Shown: positions 10,704 through 18,920 of the stretch, piece after piece
Layout of the letters: each line of letters begins with the position of its first letter
How positions within the stretch are numbered: the first letter of the stretch is position 1
Assembly: GCA_016868195.1 (NCBI GenBank)
Contig: VGHQ01000009.1
Span: forward strand, 1-37,649
DNA: 37,649 nucleotides
Source: Betaproteobacteria bacterium
Lineage (GTDB): Bacteria; Pseudomonadota; Gammaproteobacteria; Burkholderiales; Methylophilaceae
Direction: 5' to 3'
Position numbers and translations under genes: made by a program
The notes under the pieces: generated by a model
Seen by the model: the letters and a program-made list of their open reading frames with translations, nothing else
What the model was told of the DNA's origin: nothing
Database searches by the model: none

Positions 10704-11942
10704 TTAAATTTTATTCTCCAGAATATCCATACCGAGTAACTGCTCAATTTCTAAGATCGCGACGATGTAATCATATTTTGATGTAAGATAATCTTTTCTC
10801 ACCAGTCGAAAAGTTCTCTGCGCGTCAAGGTATTCAAGAATACCCCGTTCGCCATATCGATAAGCAGACTCAGCCACTTTTAAAACAGATTCGGCTTGTG
10901 ATAGCAGACCTGACTCGAATGTTTTGACCTGTTGTTGCGCGATGAGATAACGCTGAAAAGCTGATTCAATGTCACGCTTCAGCGCTAATTCCTGATCGGT
11001 ATACTGCGCTTGAAGTTCACGATAACCAGCAGCAGCCTCTCCAATTTGCCCTTGTCTTTGATTCCAAATCGGAATAGGGATACTAACACCAAAACGATAA
11101 TTGGCGATATCAGGATCTTGGTCAACCCCAGCGCTAAGGGTGATTCCGGGATTAATCAGCTTTTCCTCTAAACGCAATTGATTTTCGGCAATATCTGCAG
11201 AAGCTTTAATTTGTTTTAACCTAGGGCTTTTTATGATTTCATTTTTTAAGGTATCTGCATTTAAATTGATATCACTCGATGGGAGGGTGCCTGTTAAATC
11301 AAAAGCATCAGTTAAGGACTTACTCACCAGGCCTCTTAAATAGAGTTTACTTTCATAGATTCTAAGTCTCGCGGCATCTGCATCTCTTTGCGCTGCGACT
11401 AATTCAGTGTCTGCCTTAATGACTTCATATCGGGGTGCTTCACCTACTTCAACTCTTAAAGCGACTTTTTCTTGAATATTTTTTAAAGCATCTCGATCCC
11501 CCTCCGCAATTTTTAAAATAGCTTCATTTTGAAGGACATCATAAAAAGCTTTTTTAATCTGTAAGGATAAATTAATCAGGGTGGCCTCAGTGACTGATGA
11601 TGCATAATTGACTCGCGACTCAGCTACGGCTTTCTTTGCGCTTCGTACATTCGGAAATTCTAGAGGTTGCGATAAATTTACATCAAAATTACGGCGTTGA
11701 TTTGTATTGGAATTTGGTGCCCTAAAACGAGAGGGACCTGAACCGATTGTAATTGATGGATTAAGATAAGATTCAGCTGTGATTACATTTGATCTCGCAA
11801 CATCTTCCTTAGCTTTTAAAACATCTAAGATAGGATTTTCTCTTTTTGCAATATCAATTAGATCTTGCAATGTATATTTAGGAGCACACCAAACGCTATT
11901 TGAAAAAAGCCCTAAGAAAATCAATAAAAATAGGTTACGCAT
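10704..11942 (-). CDS. TolC-family outer-membrane efflux protein (CzcC-like)
   Basis: The outer-membrane channel of the metal efflux system. Two repeated outer-membrane efflux protein domains are evident, with long alpha-helical segments such as LKRDIESAFQRYLIAQQQV, and the end carries the ERGILEYLDAQRTFR motif of the family. The frame is open with an upstream ATG at 11960, but the signal peptide MRNLFLLIFLGLFSNSVWCA begins at the internal ATG at 11942, chosen here (412 residues). No Shine-Dalgarno precedes either ATG; instead a perfect TATAAT lies 6 nt before 11942. First gene of the operon, divergent from the MacAB-like operon. Confidence 0.87.
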   Translation of the reverse strand: MRNLFLLIFLGLFSNSVWCAPKYTLQDLIDIAKRENPILDVLKAKEDVARSNVITAESYLNPSITIGSGPSRFRAPNSNTNQRRNFDVNLSQPLEFPNVRSAKKAVAESRVNYASSVTEATLINLSLQIKKAFYDVLQNEAILKIAEGDRDALKNIQEKVALRVEVGEAPRYEVIKADTELVAAQRDADAARLRIYESKLYLRGLVSKSLTDAFDLTGTLPSSDINLNADTLKNEIIKSPRLKQIKASADIAENQLRLEEKLINPGITLSAGVDQDPDIANYRFGVSIPIPIWNQRQGQIGEAAAGYRELQAQYTDQELALKRDIESAFQRYLIAQQQVKTFESGLLSQAESVLKVAESAYRYGERGILEYLDAQRTFRLVRKDYLTSKYDYIVAILEIEQLLGMDILENKI

Positions 11943-11948
11943 CTGAAA

Positions 11949-11954
11949 ATTATA
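11949..11954 (-). promoter_or_regulatory. -10 box for the metal efflux operon, positioned for leaderless start
   Basis: On the minus strand the bases read TATAAT-TTTCAG-ATG, so a perfect -10 hexamer ends 6 nt before the start codon at 11942. With normal -10 to start-site geometry, transcription would begin at or next to the A of ATG. No good -35 is seen at 16-18 bp, so an activator may be required. Confidence 0.5.
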
Positions 11955-12071
11955 CGTCATTAAAGATACGAATGTTTTTAGAAAAGCAATTATTAACTAA
12001 AAATGACAGTAGATAACTTATTAAATTTTAACCTTATTTCCTCATCTTTCATAAGATTTGATTTCGCAGCA

Positions 12072-12080
12072 TGCTAAAAT
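12072..12080 (+). promoter_or_regulatory. Extended -10 promoter for the MacAB-like operon, positioned for leaderless start
   Basis: The bases TGC-TAAAAT-TTTCAC-ATG give an extended -10 element (TGn before a TAAAAT hexamer) that ends 6 nt before the ATG at 12087. There is no Shine-Dalgarno. The extended -10 would compensate for the absent -35. Confidence 0.5.
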
Positions 12081-12086
12081 TTTCAC

Positions 12087-13511
12087 ATGTTGATTAGAAT
12101 TTTTATCTTTATTGTTTTTAATTTATTCACCTTAAGTTACGCTGCCGACTCAATTTTTTATTCTGATAAAGATCCAGAACAAATTCAGCAAATACCGAAA
12201 GGCTACATTGATCCTACTATTTTGGACCCATGCCAAACCAAGGCTTACAACAGACCTTTGTCTTTGATTGAAGTGACCGAAGCAGCTCTTTGTCATAATC
12301 CAAATACAAAGGAGGTTTATGCCAATGCAAAAATTCAGGCAGCGGAGGTAGGGGTAGCTCGATCTTTATTCTTCCCTTCGCTAAGAGATACAGTGGCTTT
12401 CACAGAAAATCAGATTCGCAGTCAAACCAGAGAGGGCCAAGTTAGACAAAATAATTTTAGAAATACCCAAAATCAAATCGTAGCATCTTATCTTTTATAT
12501 GATTTTGGCGGTCGAGATGCTAACTTAGAGAGCGCTAATCAACTTTTAAAAGCAGCAAGCGCCACCCAAGATGCCATCGTTCAGAGGGTATTACTCAATG
12601 CAGTGAATGCCTTTTATCAAGTCCATGCAAATAAAGCAATTTTAAAAGCATCCATTGAGTCAGAAAGACTTTTTGAGGAAAGTTTTAAAGCAGCAGAAGC
12701 CAAATATATAGCAGGTATTGCCACCCCTGCGGATAAACTTCAAGTTAACACTTCATTTGCTAATGCCACTTTGACTCGACTCACGAATGAAGGGTTGCTT
12801 CGAATTGCTTATGGAAATTTAGCCACTATCATGGGGGTCTCACCTGGAACACCTATTGAAATTATTGATAATGACATGGCTGTCTTGCCCGAATTTATTG
12901 ATCAGGATATCCAAGCATTGATAGAACAGGCCATAATCCAGAGGCCTGACTTAATTGCGACGGAGTCAGAGTTAAAGGCCTCCCTAGCTAAAATTGAATC
13001 AGCAAAAGCAGAGGCAAAACCTAAAGTGAGAATTGAAGCCTCCAATCAGTATGATAGTGAGACAATTTTTCTTAGGGATATAAACGCTTCACAAGTTGGT
13101 ATATCGGTGACCATCCCTTTTTTTGAAGGCTATAAACCAACTTATCTGATTCGATCCGCAGAAGCAACTGCGGAACTTAAAGCCTCTAAACGAGATCAAT
13201 TGAGACTCCAAGTTTCTCTCGATGTATGGACCGCTTATCAAAATCTTAAAACAGCCAATGAAGCGATCAAGGCTTCACGCATATTATTGACTAGTGCTGA
13301 AGAGTCGTCTCGCGTAGCCTTTGGCCGTTATAAAGAAGGCGTTGGAAATATTATTGATACACTAAATGCTCAAAGTGCACTTGCAAGTGCTAATCAACAA
13401 AAAATTCAGTCTATTTTAAATTGGAATATTGCACGCACAACGCTTGCTCAATCTATAGGTGTCCTTGATAATGCAATGATCCAAAAATTACCTGAGGCAA
13501 AGCGAAATTAG
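12087..13511 (+). CDS. TolC-family outer-membrane channel of a MacAB-like exporter
   Basis: A 474-residue outer-membrane efflux protein. Residues 1-19 form a signal peptide (MLIRIFIFIVFNLFTLSYA). The mature start carries PLSLIEVTEAALCHNPNTKE, the usual TolC N-terminal helix, and two homologous halves follow, each with long helices and a turn (RSLFFPSLRDTVAFTEN and AEAKPKVRIEASNQYDSE). The C-terminal YKEGVGNIIDTLNAQSALA matches the conserved family motif. It is the first gene of an operon with a MacA-like adaptor and MacB-like ATPase and permease, so it probably forms their exit duct. The protein is distinct from the CzcC-like channel on the other side of the shared control region. Confidence 0.9.
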   Translation: MLIRIFIFIVFNLFTLSYAADSIFYSDKDPEQIQQIPKGYIDPTILDPCQTKAYNRPLSLIEVTEAALCHNPNTKEVYANAKIQAAEVGVARSLFFPSLRDTVAFTENQIRSQTREGQVRQNNFRNTQNQIVASYLLYDFGGRDANLESANQLLKAASATQDAIVQRVLLNAVNAFYQVHANKAILKASIESERLFEESFKAAEAKYIAGIATPADKLQVNTSFANATLTRLTNEGLLRIAYGNLATIMGVSPGTPIEIIDNDMAVLPEFIDQDIQALIEQAIIQRPDLIATESELKASLAKIESAKAEAKPKVRIEASNQYDSETIFLRDINASQVGISVTIPFFEGYKPTYLIRSAEATAELKASKRDQLRLQVSLDVWTAYQNLKTANEAIKASRILLTSAEESSRVAFGRYKEGVGNIIDTLNAQSALASANQQKIQSILNWNIARTTLAQSIGVLDNAMIQKLPEAKRN

Positions 13512-13514
13512 ATT

Positions 13515-14711
13515 ATGAAAAGAATTTTTTATCATTTGATTAATATTGCCTTAATTCTAGCATTTATCTTTGGAGCAACTTATGTTTATAAGTTGTCCAA
13601 TAAAAAGAAGCCCGAAGATTTATATCGACTAGAAAGAGTGACATTAGGAGATATTGAACAAAATGTGACAGCCAATGGCACGATCAATCCAGTTGCCATC
13701 GTGAATGTGGGTACCCAAGTCTCAGGCCTTGTAAAAAATATCTATGCAGATTTTAATGATCAAGTGAAAGAAGGCCAAATACTTTTAGAGCTAGAGGATA
13801 ATTTATTTAAAGCTCAAATTGAACAGTCAAAAGGCAATGTCCAAAATTACGAAGCATCCGTCGAGTTGGCAAAGGCCAATGAGGCAAGAATGCGCACATT
13901 ATTTGAAAAAGAATATGTTTCTAAACAAGATCTCGATCAAGCAGTGCAAGCCTTAAAATCATCGGAGGCACTTTTAATCTCTGCCAAGGCTAAATTAAAT
14001 CTTGATCAAACCAATTATCGATTTTCCATTATTAAATCCCCAGTATCAGGCATAGTCCTTGATCGTGTGGTCGATGTTGGGCAAACTGTGGTTGCAAGCC
14101 TTCAAACGCCCATTTTATTTAAAATTGCAGAAAATCTATCTAAAATGGAAATCGATACAAGCTTTGCAGAAGCTGATATTGCAAAAATTCAAGTCGGGCA
14201 ATCAGTAAAATTTACGGTAGACGCATATCCTAATAATAATTTTGTAGGTGTAGTCAAACAAATTCGTTTAAATCCAGTCAATACAGCAAATGTGGTTACT
14301 TATAACATTGTAATTTTAGTAGAAAATCAAGACCAATTATTACTTCCAGGGATGACTGCTTTCGTGACCATTAATTATGCGCGCCATGAAAAAGTCCTTT
14401 TAGTTCCCAATGCTGCGTTGAGATATAAGCCAAAAAATGAAAATTTTAATCTTATAGCTAAAAAAAATGAGACCTTTCCAAATGGAGACAGAACAAAGAA
14501 GGAAGGTTATGGATCAGGAAAAATTTATACGCTTCGAGACAATAAACCCCTCTTGATTACAGTCAATACAGGTATTACCAATGGAAAATTGACTGAAGTT
14601 ATAAGTTCAGAGATTAAAGAAAATGATCTTATAATTACCGGAGATCTTGAGGGAGATCAGAAACCGCGTGCAGGAGCTCAAGGGCCAAATCGACCACCTC
14701 GCATATTTTAA
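13515..14711 (+). CDS. macA: MacA-like periplasmic adaptor (HlyD family)
   Basis: A 398-residue adaptor with one N-terminal membrane anchor (about 8-26). Order of domains: first lipoyl half (VAIVNVGTQVSGLVKNIYAD), a coiled-coil hairpin (about 95-160), second lipoyl half (IKSPVSGIVLDRVVDVGQTV), a beta barrel and a membrane-proximal domain. This matches MacA of the MacAB-TolC export system. The gene begins 3 bp after the channel gene stop, and its own TAA shares a base with the ATPase ATG (TAATG). The symbol reflects family resemblance; the substrate (macrolide, peptide, siderophore or lipid-like molecule) cannot be read from the sequence. Confidence 0.88.
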   Translation: MKRIFYHLINIALILAFIFGATYVYKLSNKKKPEDLYRLERVTLGDIEQNVTANGTINPVAIVNVGTQVSGLVKNIYADFNDQVKEGQILLELEDNLFKAQIEQSKGNVQNYEASVELAKANEARMRTLFEKEYVSKQDLDQAVQALKSSEALLISAKAKLNLDQTNYRFSIIKSPVSGIVLDRVVDVGQTVVASLQTPILFKIAENLSKMEIDTSFAEADIAKIQVGQSVKFTVDAYPNNNFVGVVKQIRLNPVNTANVVTYNIVILVENQDQLLLPGMTAFVTINYARHEKVLLVPNAALRYKPKNENFNLIAKKNETFPNGDRTKKEGYGSGKIYTLRDNKPLLITVNTGITNGKLTEVISSEIKENDLIITGDLEGDQKPRAGAQGPNRPPRIF

Positions 14712-15421
14712 TGATGGCGCAACCCGTAATAAAAATTAAGGGACTTTATAAAGATTATCAAACTACAGCTGGTAGTTTTCCCGTTTTAAAAAACATCAAT
14801 CTCGCGATTGACGAGGGCGAGTATGTTGCGATCATGGGACCCTCAGGATCGGGCAAATCGACATTCATGAATATCTTAGGTTGTCTTGATCGACCGACTA
14901 CTGGCTCTTATTTTCTCGATAGCCATGATGTGAACCAATTGGATAATAATGAACTTGCAACACTCAGAAATAAAACGATTGGTTTTGTATTTCAAGGCTT
15001 TAATTTATTGGCGAGATCTTCGCTTGTTGATAACGTGGCATTGCCTTTAGTGTATGCCAGAGATCAAAAAGATTTAAGAATTAAAGTTGCAAAAAAAATT
15101 TTAGAGAGAATGGGGCTAGGACAATACTTTAAATCAAGACCAAATCAAATCTCTGGTGGGGAACAACAACGTGTAGCGATTGCTCGTGCACTTGTGAATC
15201 AGCCTAAAATCATCCTAGCAGACGAGCCTACAGGTAATCTTGATAGCAAAACGAGTGATGAAATTATGAAAATCTTTGATGAACTGAATCAGATTGGCAA
15301 TACGATTATTCTTGTCACCCATGAAAACGATATTGCAGACCATGCATCAAGACAGATACGTTTTTTAGATGGTAAGATTTTAGAAGATCATAAGACTAAA
15401 AAATCTAAGGTGACAAAGTAA
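14711..15421 (+). CDS. MacB-type ABC transporter ATPase
   Basis: A 236-residue nucleotide-binding protein of the MacB/LolD/FtsE type. It has Walker A GPSGSGKST at 43-51, the Q-loop FVFQGFNLLARSS, the signature ISGGEQQRVAIARAL, Walker B IILADEPTGNLD and the switch histidine in LVTHEND. In E. coli MacB the ATPase and permease are one chain; here they are two genes, an arrangement that is common in other bacteria. The gene overlaps its neighbours by one base on each side, so translation of the last three genes is coupled. Confidence 0.93.
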   Translation: MMAQPVIKIKGLYKDYQTTAGSFPVLKNINLAIDEGEYVAIMGPSGSGKSTFMNILGCLDRPTTGSYFLDSHDVNQLDNNELATLRNKTIGFVFQGFNLLARSSLVDNVALPLVYARDQKDLRIKVAKKILERMGLGQYFKSRPNQISGGEQQRVAIARALVNQPKIILADEPTGNLDSKTSDEIMKIFDELNQIGNTIILVTHENDIADHASRQIRFLDGKILEDHKTKKSKVTK

Positions 15422-16641
15422 TGCTCTTTTCGATGTTAAGTGAAGCTTGGCATTCGATGGGCGCTAATCGCCTACGAACTTTTCTTACCATGTTAGGTAT
15501 GGTAATCGGAGTCGGGGCTGTCGTTCTTATGATGGCAATTGGTGAGGGTGCGCAGCAATCTATTAAAAGATCTATTGACTCTATGGGGACTAATTTAATT
15601 GTAATTCTATCAGGTTTCTCAAGTACCCAAGGATCAAGGAGCAGCTCCGGAAATTCATCAGCACTTAGTATAGGAGATGCGAATGCAATTAAAGATTTAG
15701 AAGATATCGAAATGATTGCCCCTATCAGCACCGGTAACGCTCAAGTAATTTTCGGAGGAAATAATTGGAATACCTCTATTATTGGTACTACCCCTTCTTA
15801 TTTTTTAATTCGTAAATGGTATACAGAAAAAGGTGAAATATTTAGTGATGATGATATTAGATCTGCAAGTCGTGTTGCATTAATTGGTAAAACAGTTGCC
15901 GAAAATTTATTTGCTGAAGTTGATCCTGTTGGCCAAACGATTCGTGTACAAAAAAATCCTTTCACAGTAGTTGGTTTACTTGAAAATAAGGGGCAAAGCT
16001 TTGATGGGCGAGACCAGGACGATGTGATAATTGTTCCCATTTCGACTGCCCAAAGAAAGTTATTGGGTAATCAAATTCCGGGGAGTGTTCGAATGATTAT
16101 GGCGCAAACAAAATCAGAGAAATATATGGGCTTAGTTGAAGACACAATTACTGACCTCTTGAGGCAGCGTCATAATATCCGTGAAGATCTAGATAATGAT
16201 TTTTCAGTGAGAAACTTAACTGCTATGGCGAAGACCGCAAGTGAAACAACTAAAACTATGTCGATTCTTTTGGGCGCCATCGCGTCTATTTCACTCTTAG
16301 TTGGTGGTATAGGTATTATGAATATTATGCTCGTATCCGTGACAGAGAGAACTCGTGAGATTGGCATTCGCATGGCAATTGGTGCTCGAGAGCAAGATAT
16401 TCTTCTACAGTTTCTTTTAGAAGCTTGCGTGATTTCTATCGTGGGATGTGTGATCGGTGTGGTGTTAGGATTAGGGGGCGCATTAATCGTGAAGAAAATC
16501 GTGGGCGCTGAAATTATTATTTCGATACAATCTATCGTATTAGCATTTTCAGTCGCAGCCAGTGTAGGTGTATTTTTTGGGTATTATCCCGCAAGTAAAG
16601 CTGCAAAGCTTAATCCGATCGATGCTTTAAGGTATCAATAA
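15421..16641 (+). CDS. MacB-type ABC transporter permease
   Basis: A 406-residue permease with the MacB/FtsX plan. The first TM (about 19-42) carries the family signature NRLRTFLTMLGMVIGVGAVV. A large periplasmic MacB_PCD domain follows (about 45-255, with a Ser-rich loop near 65-80), then three C-terminal TM helices within an FtsX domain, including the GIMNIMLVSVTERTREIGIR block that couples to the ATPase. Together with the preceding gene it makes a mechanotransmission-type exporter that drives a MacA-TolC assembly. Its TAA lies 4 bp from the convergent stop of the DUF3293 gene. Confidence 0.92.
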   Translation: MLFSMLSEAWHSMGANRLRTFLTMLGMVIGVGAVVLMMAIGEGAQQSIKRSIDSMGTNLIVILSGFSSTQGSRSSSGNSSALSIGDANAIKDLEDIEMIAPISTGNAQVIFGGNNWNTSIIGTTPSYFLIRKWYTEKGEIFSDDDIRSASRVALIGKTVAENLFAEVDPVGQTIRVQKNPFTVVGLLENKGQSFDGRDQDDVIIVPISTAQRKLLGNQIPGSVRMIMAQTKSEKYMGLVEDTITDLLRQRHNIREDLDNDFSVRNLTAMAKTASETTKTMSILLGAIASISLLVGGIGIMNIMLVSVTERTREIGIRMAIGAREQDILLQFLLEACVISIVGCVIGVVLGLGGALIVKKIVGAEIIISIQSIVLAFSVAASVGVFFGYYPASKAAKLNPIDALRYQ

Positions 16642-16645
16642 ATAT

Positions 16646-17071
16646 TTATCTGAGAAGTAGTAATTCTGGAGTGCAGTTTTCAGGAATCCAGACAATCGCA
16701 TTTTGGCCAAATTCCTTTCCTAATCGAATCGCTTCTGTTTGATCAATCTCAAAAACTAAAAAACTCTCTTCGCCTGATCTTTCATTTTCATCGCATTTTC
16801 CTTCGCCATGAAGGTAACAAAGATGGAGCGTTTTAATTTTTTCCTCGAGCTGTTGATTGCGTTCTTTATTTTTTTGATTTGAGAGTTCAATACTTGCGGG
16901 GTTGAAAGCTGTGATGAATGCAGCTATCTTCTTGGGAGAAGTTTTATATATATCATGAAGTTCAGGACTGAAGTAGCCTATCCTTAAAATAAAGCTCGGT
17001 GATCCATAGACATGATAGCGAGCTAGCTTGTATGACAATAGGAGTTCATTAGCGATAGGTGTGTCAGTCAT
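16646..17071 (-). CDS. DUF3293-like protein
   Basis: A 141-residue soluble protein without signal or membrane segments. The central AAFITAFNPASIELSNQKNK (asparagine-proline-rich turn followed by a polar helix) and the ending NAIVWIPENCTPELLLLR match what I know of the DUF3293 family, whose members are short proteins of unknown role. Two cysteines (in LCYLHGEGKCDE) are spaced in a loop. No Shine-Dalgarno is obvious before the ATG. It is convergent with the MacB-like permease gene. I assign no function. Confidence 0.72.
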   Translation of the reverse strand: MTDTPIANELLLSYKLARYHVYGSPSFILRIGYFSPELHDIYKTSPKKIAAFITAFNPASIELSNQKNKERNQQLEEKIKTLHLCYLHGEGKCDENERSGEESFLVFEIDQTEAIRLGKEFGQNAIVWIPENCTPELLLLR

Positions 17072-17219
17072 GAGTTAAGCGCTGTGAAGGGTGTTATGTC
17101 ATTTATTTTTTTGAGAGTTACGGTAATTCTGTCGAAAATTGATCCAAAGGATGAAGGTATAATTCATGTTTTAAAAAAAATGATTGAATTATTTACTAAT
17201 AATACAAACTTTAAGAAGT

Positions 17220-17819
17220 TTACTTCAGCATCATACGTTTTAAAGTACCATCTTTATTCACGAATGTATGTTTAAGCGCACCAAGAATATGAAGTCCCAA
17301 AAAGACTAGGAGAATAATACCAATATTTATATGAGCATTTTTAAAGATATCTCTGATAGTATCATTTCCCAAACCCTCTGCTAATGGGATACCAAACCAC
17401 TTAATACCGTACTTGCTGTAGATCGCCATCGCTGCACCTGACGCAGGTATTAAAACCATCATAAGGTATAGAGCATGATGTGTGGTATGCGCTAATTTTT
17501 TCTCCCAAGCTTTCATTGTTTTAATAAGGGCCGGTGCTGGATGTGTCAGCCTCCAAAAAATTCTAAATATGATAAGGCCTAAGATTGTGATACCTACGGA
17601 TTTATGAAGATTAAAGTAAAAGGCGCGAGGAGAGACCTCCTCATTCAATCGCCACGTATAAATTCCTAAATCAAATAAATCAAAACTCATAGCTTTAGGG
17701 GCATCTTTCGGTAAATCAACCATATACCAGCCAAATAAGAACATAAAAATAATGCCGAGACCTATGAGCCAGTGAAGGATGATCGCAGTCTTTGTATATT
17801 TGGTCGATTCAATTGCCAT
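17220..17819 (-). CDS. Cytochrome b561 family protein
   Basis: A 199-residue inner-membrane dihaem cytochrome b. Four hydrophobic helices are visible, with histidines placed as haem ligands in IILHWLIG (H16), FNLHKSVG, HTTHHALY and GLHILGALKH, the pattern of prokaryotic b561 (CybB-type) proteins that oxidise quinol or, in some members, quench superoxide. AGGAG lies 6 nt before the ATG. The gene stands alone on the minus strand. Its physiological electron donor is not evident from context. Confidence 0.9.
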   Translation of the reverse strand: MAIESTKYTKTAIILHWLIGLGIIFMFLFGWYMVDLPKDAPKAMSFDLFDLGIYTWRLNEEVSPRAFYFNLHKSVGITILGLIIFRIFWRLTHPAPALIKTMKAWEKKLAHTTHHALYLMMVLIPASGAAMAIYSKYGIKWFGIPLAEGLGNDTIRDIFKNAHINIGIILLVFLGLHILGALKHTFVNKDGTLKRMMLK

Positions 17820-17940
17820 TTTATGCTCCTAAAATTTCATAAAACTGTATCTTTATTTTAGCGCGTTCTAAAATATTGAGTATATCAAATAACTTTATTT
17901 TAATGATAACCATGACTAATAAAAATATTTGTATTAGGAC

Positions 17941-17973
17941 ATTAAAAAAGTAGCCATTCGCCGCTTTTTTAAT
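17941..17973 (-). terminator. Terminator after the DoxX gene
   Basis: ATTAAAAAAG and CTTTTTTAAT form a perfect 10-bp inverted repeat enclosing a partly paired GC-containing core. Reading on the minus strand, the stem is followed by its own T-run 12 bp after the DoxX stop codon. It is nearly symmetric but no plus-strand gene ends nearby. Confidence 0.6.
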
Positions 17974-17984
17974 ACCCACCATAT

Positions 17985-18413
17985 TTATTTATTTTTTTTT
18001 GTTTGAGATACGTTATCAAGTGCAAATGTTGTCACTGGATTTTGCACCAAAATAATCAAGCCACCTGTAATTGCTAAATATTGAAGTGCTTGTTGCAGTG
18101 GGATGAGATTCACAGGAGATGGCACAATAGTAAAGGTATATAAATAAGATAATGCGTTGATGAGTGTATAAATAGTCAACACAAGTGCAGTTAATCTTGT
18201 TTTAAAGCCTATAAAAAGAGTTAAACCACCTAGGAGTTGAACAATAACTGAGATCGGTGCAAAAATACCTGGAAGACCGTGACTCATTAATCCGTTTTGA
18301 TAAGCAATATAACCATCCGGTGTGTTCATAATACCGTTAAGTGAAATGAGAATGGATACAAGAAAAATTTGTGCAAGAAATACACGCGCAATAGCAGGTA
18401 AAAATTTATTCAT
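17985..18413 (-). CDS. DoxX-family membrane protein
   Basis: A 142-residue protein with four predicted membrane helices, the first at about 7-25. The segment LGGLTLFIGFKTRLTALVLTIY is characteristic of DoxX/DoxD-like proteins. Members are linked to quinone-dependent or redox processes in some organisms, but most have no assigned role. AAGGA lies 6 nt before the ATG. It lies upstream of cytochrome b561 on the same strand but is separated from it by a terminator, so a shared transcript is unlikely. Confidence 0.82.
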   Translation of the reverse strand: MNKFLPAIARVFLAQIFLVSILISLNGIMNTPDGYIAYQNGLMSHGLPGIFAPISVIVQLLGGLTLFIGFKTRLTALVLTIYTLINALSYLYTFTIVPSPVNLIPLQQALQYLAITGGLIILVQNPVTTFALDNVSQTKKNK

Positions 18414-18485
18414 ATAATCCTTAAAAGTAAATATAAAGAAAGTACATCATGCCTCTAACAGCAGTAAGATGCAAGCGTTTCACTT

Positions 18486-18920
18486 ATGGAAAATAAATTG
18501 AACATTGAAATTGTAAAATGGATAGATGAGTATGAGTTGCTCACCATGATTCGTGAAAAAGTATTTATTGAGGAACAAAAAGTGATCTCACAATTAGAGT
18601 GGGATGGCATGGATAAAGATGCAATTCATTTCTTGGCATTTAAAGATAAAAAGGCTATTGGATGTGCAAGAGCTTTTGTGATTCAAAATTGTATGCAATT
18701 AGGACGTATGGCTGTCTTGAAAGAATATCGTGGAGAGGGCATTGGAAGTAAATTAATAGAAACAGCTATGACATTAGCCAAGCTTAATCAACTCTATGCG
18801 ATTTATATCAGTGCACAATGTCATACGATTGATTTTTATAAAAAATTTGGATTTGAAGTCACGAGCGATATTTATTTAGATGCGGAGATTCCGCATCGAG
18901 ATATGAAGTTAAATTTTTAA
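18486..18920 (+). CDS. GNAT-family N-acetyltransferase (YjcF/ElaA-like)
   Basis: A 144-residue acetyltransferase. The acetyl-CoA loop LKEYRGEGIGSKLIETAM (about 79-96) carries the R/Q-x-x-G-x-G/A motif of GNAT proteins, and the C-terminal DFYKKFGFEV segment is the conserved beta-alpha motif B. The N-terminal IREKVFIEEQKVI is typical of the YjcF/ElaA branch. The substrate is unknown. No Shine-Dalgarno precedes the ATG, and a 15-codon ORF (18448-18495) overlaps its start. The 3' end overlaps convergent mutY by 12 bp. Confidence 0.88.
   Translation: MENKLNIEIVKWIDEYELLTMIREKVFIEEQKVISQLEWDGMDKDAIHFLAFKDKKAIGCARAFVIQNCMQLGRMAVLKEYRGEGIGSKLIETAMTLAKLNQLYAIYISAQCHTIDFYKKFGFEVTSDIYLDAEIPHRDMKLNF

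Noticed and set aside
17084-17275. 63-residue plus-strand ORF between DUF3293 and cytochrome b561
   Set aside because: It runs antisense into the 3' end of the cytochrome gene, has no convincing ribosome site and shows no protein-like pattern.
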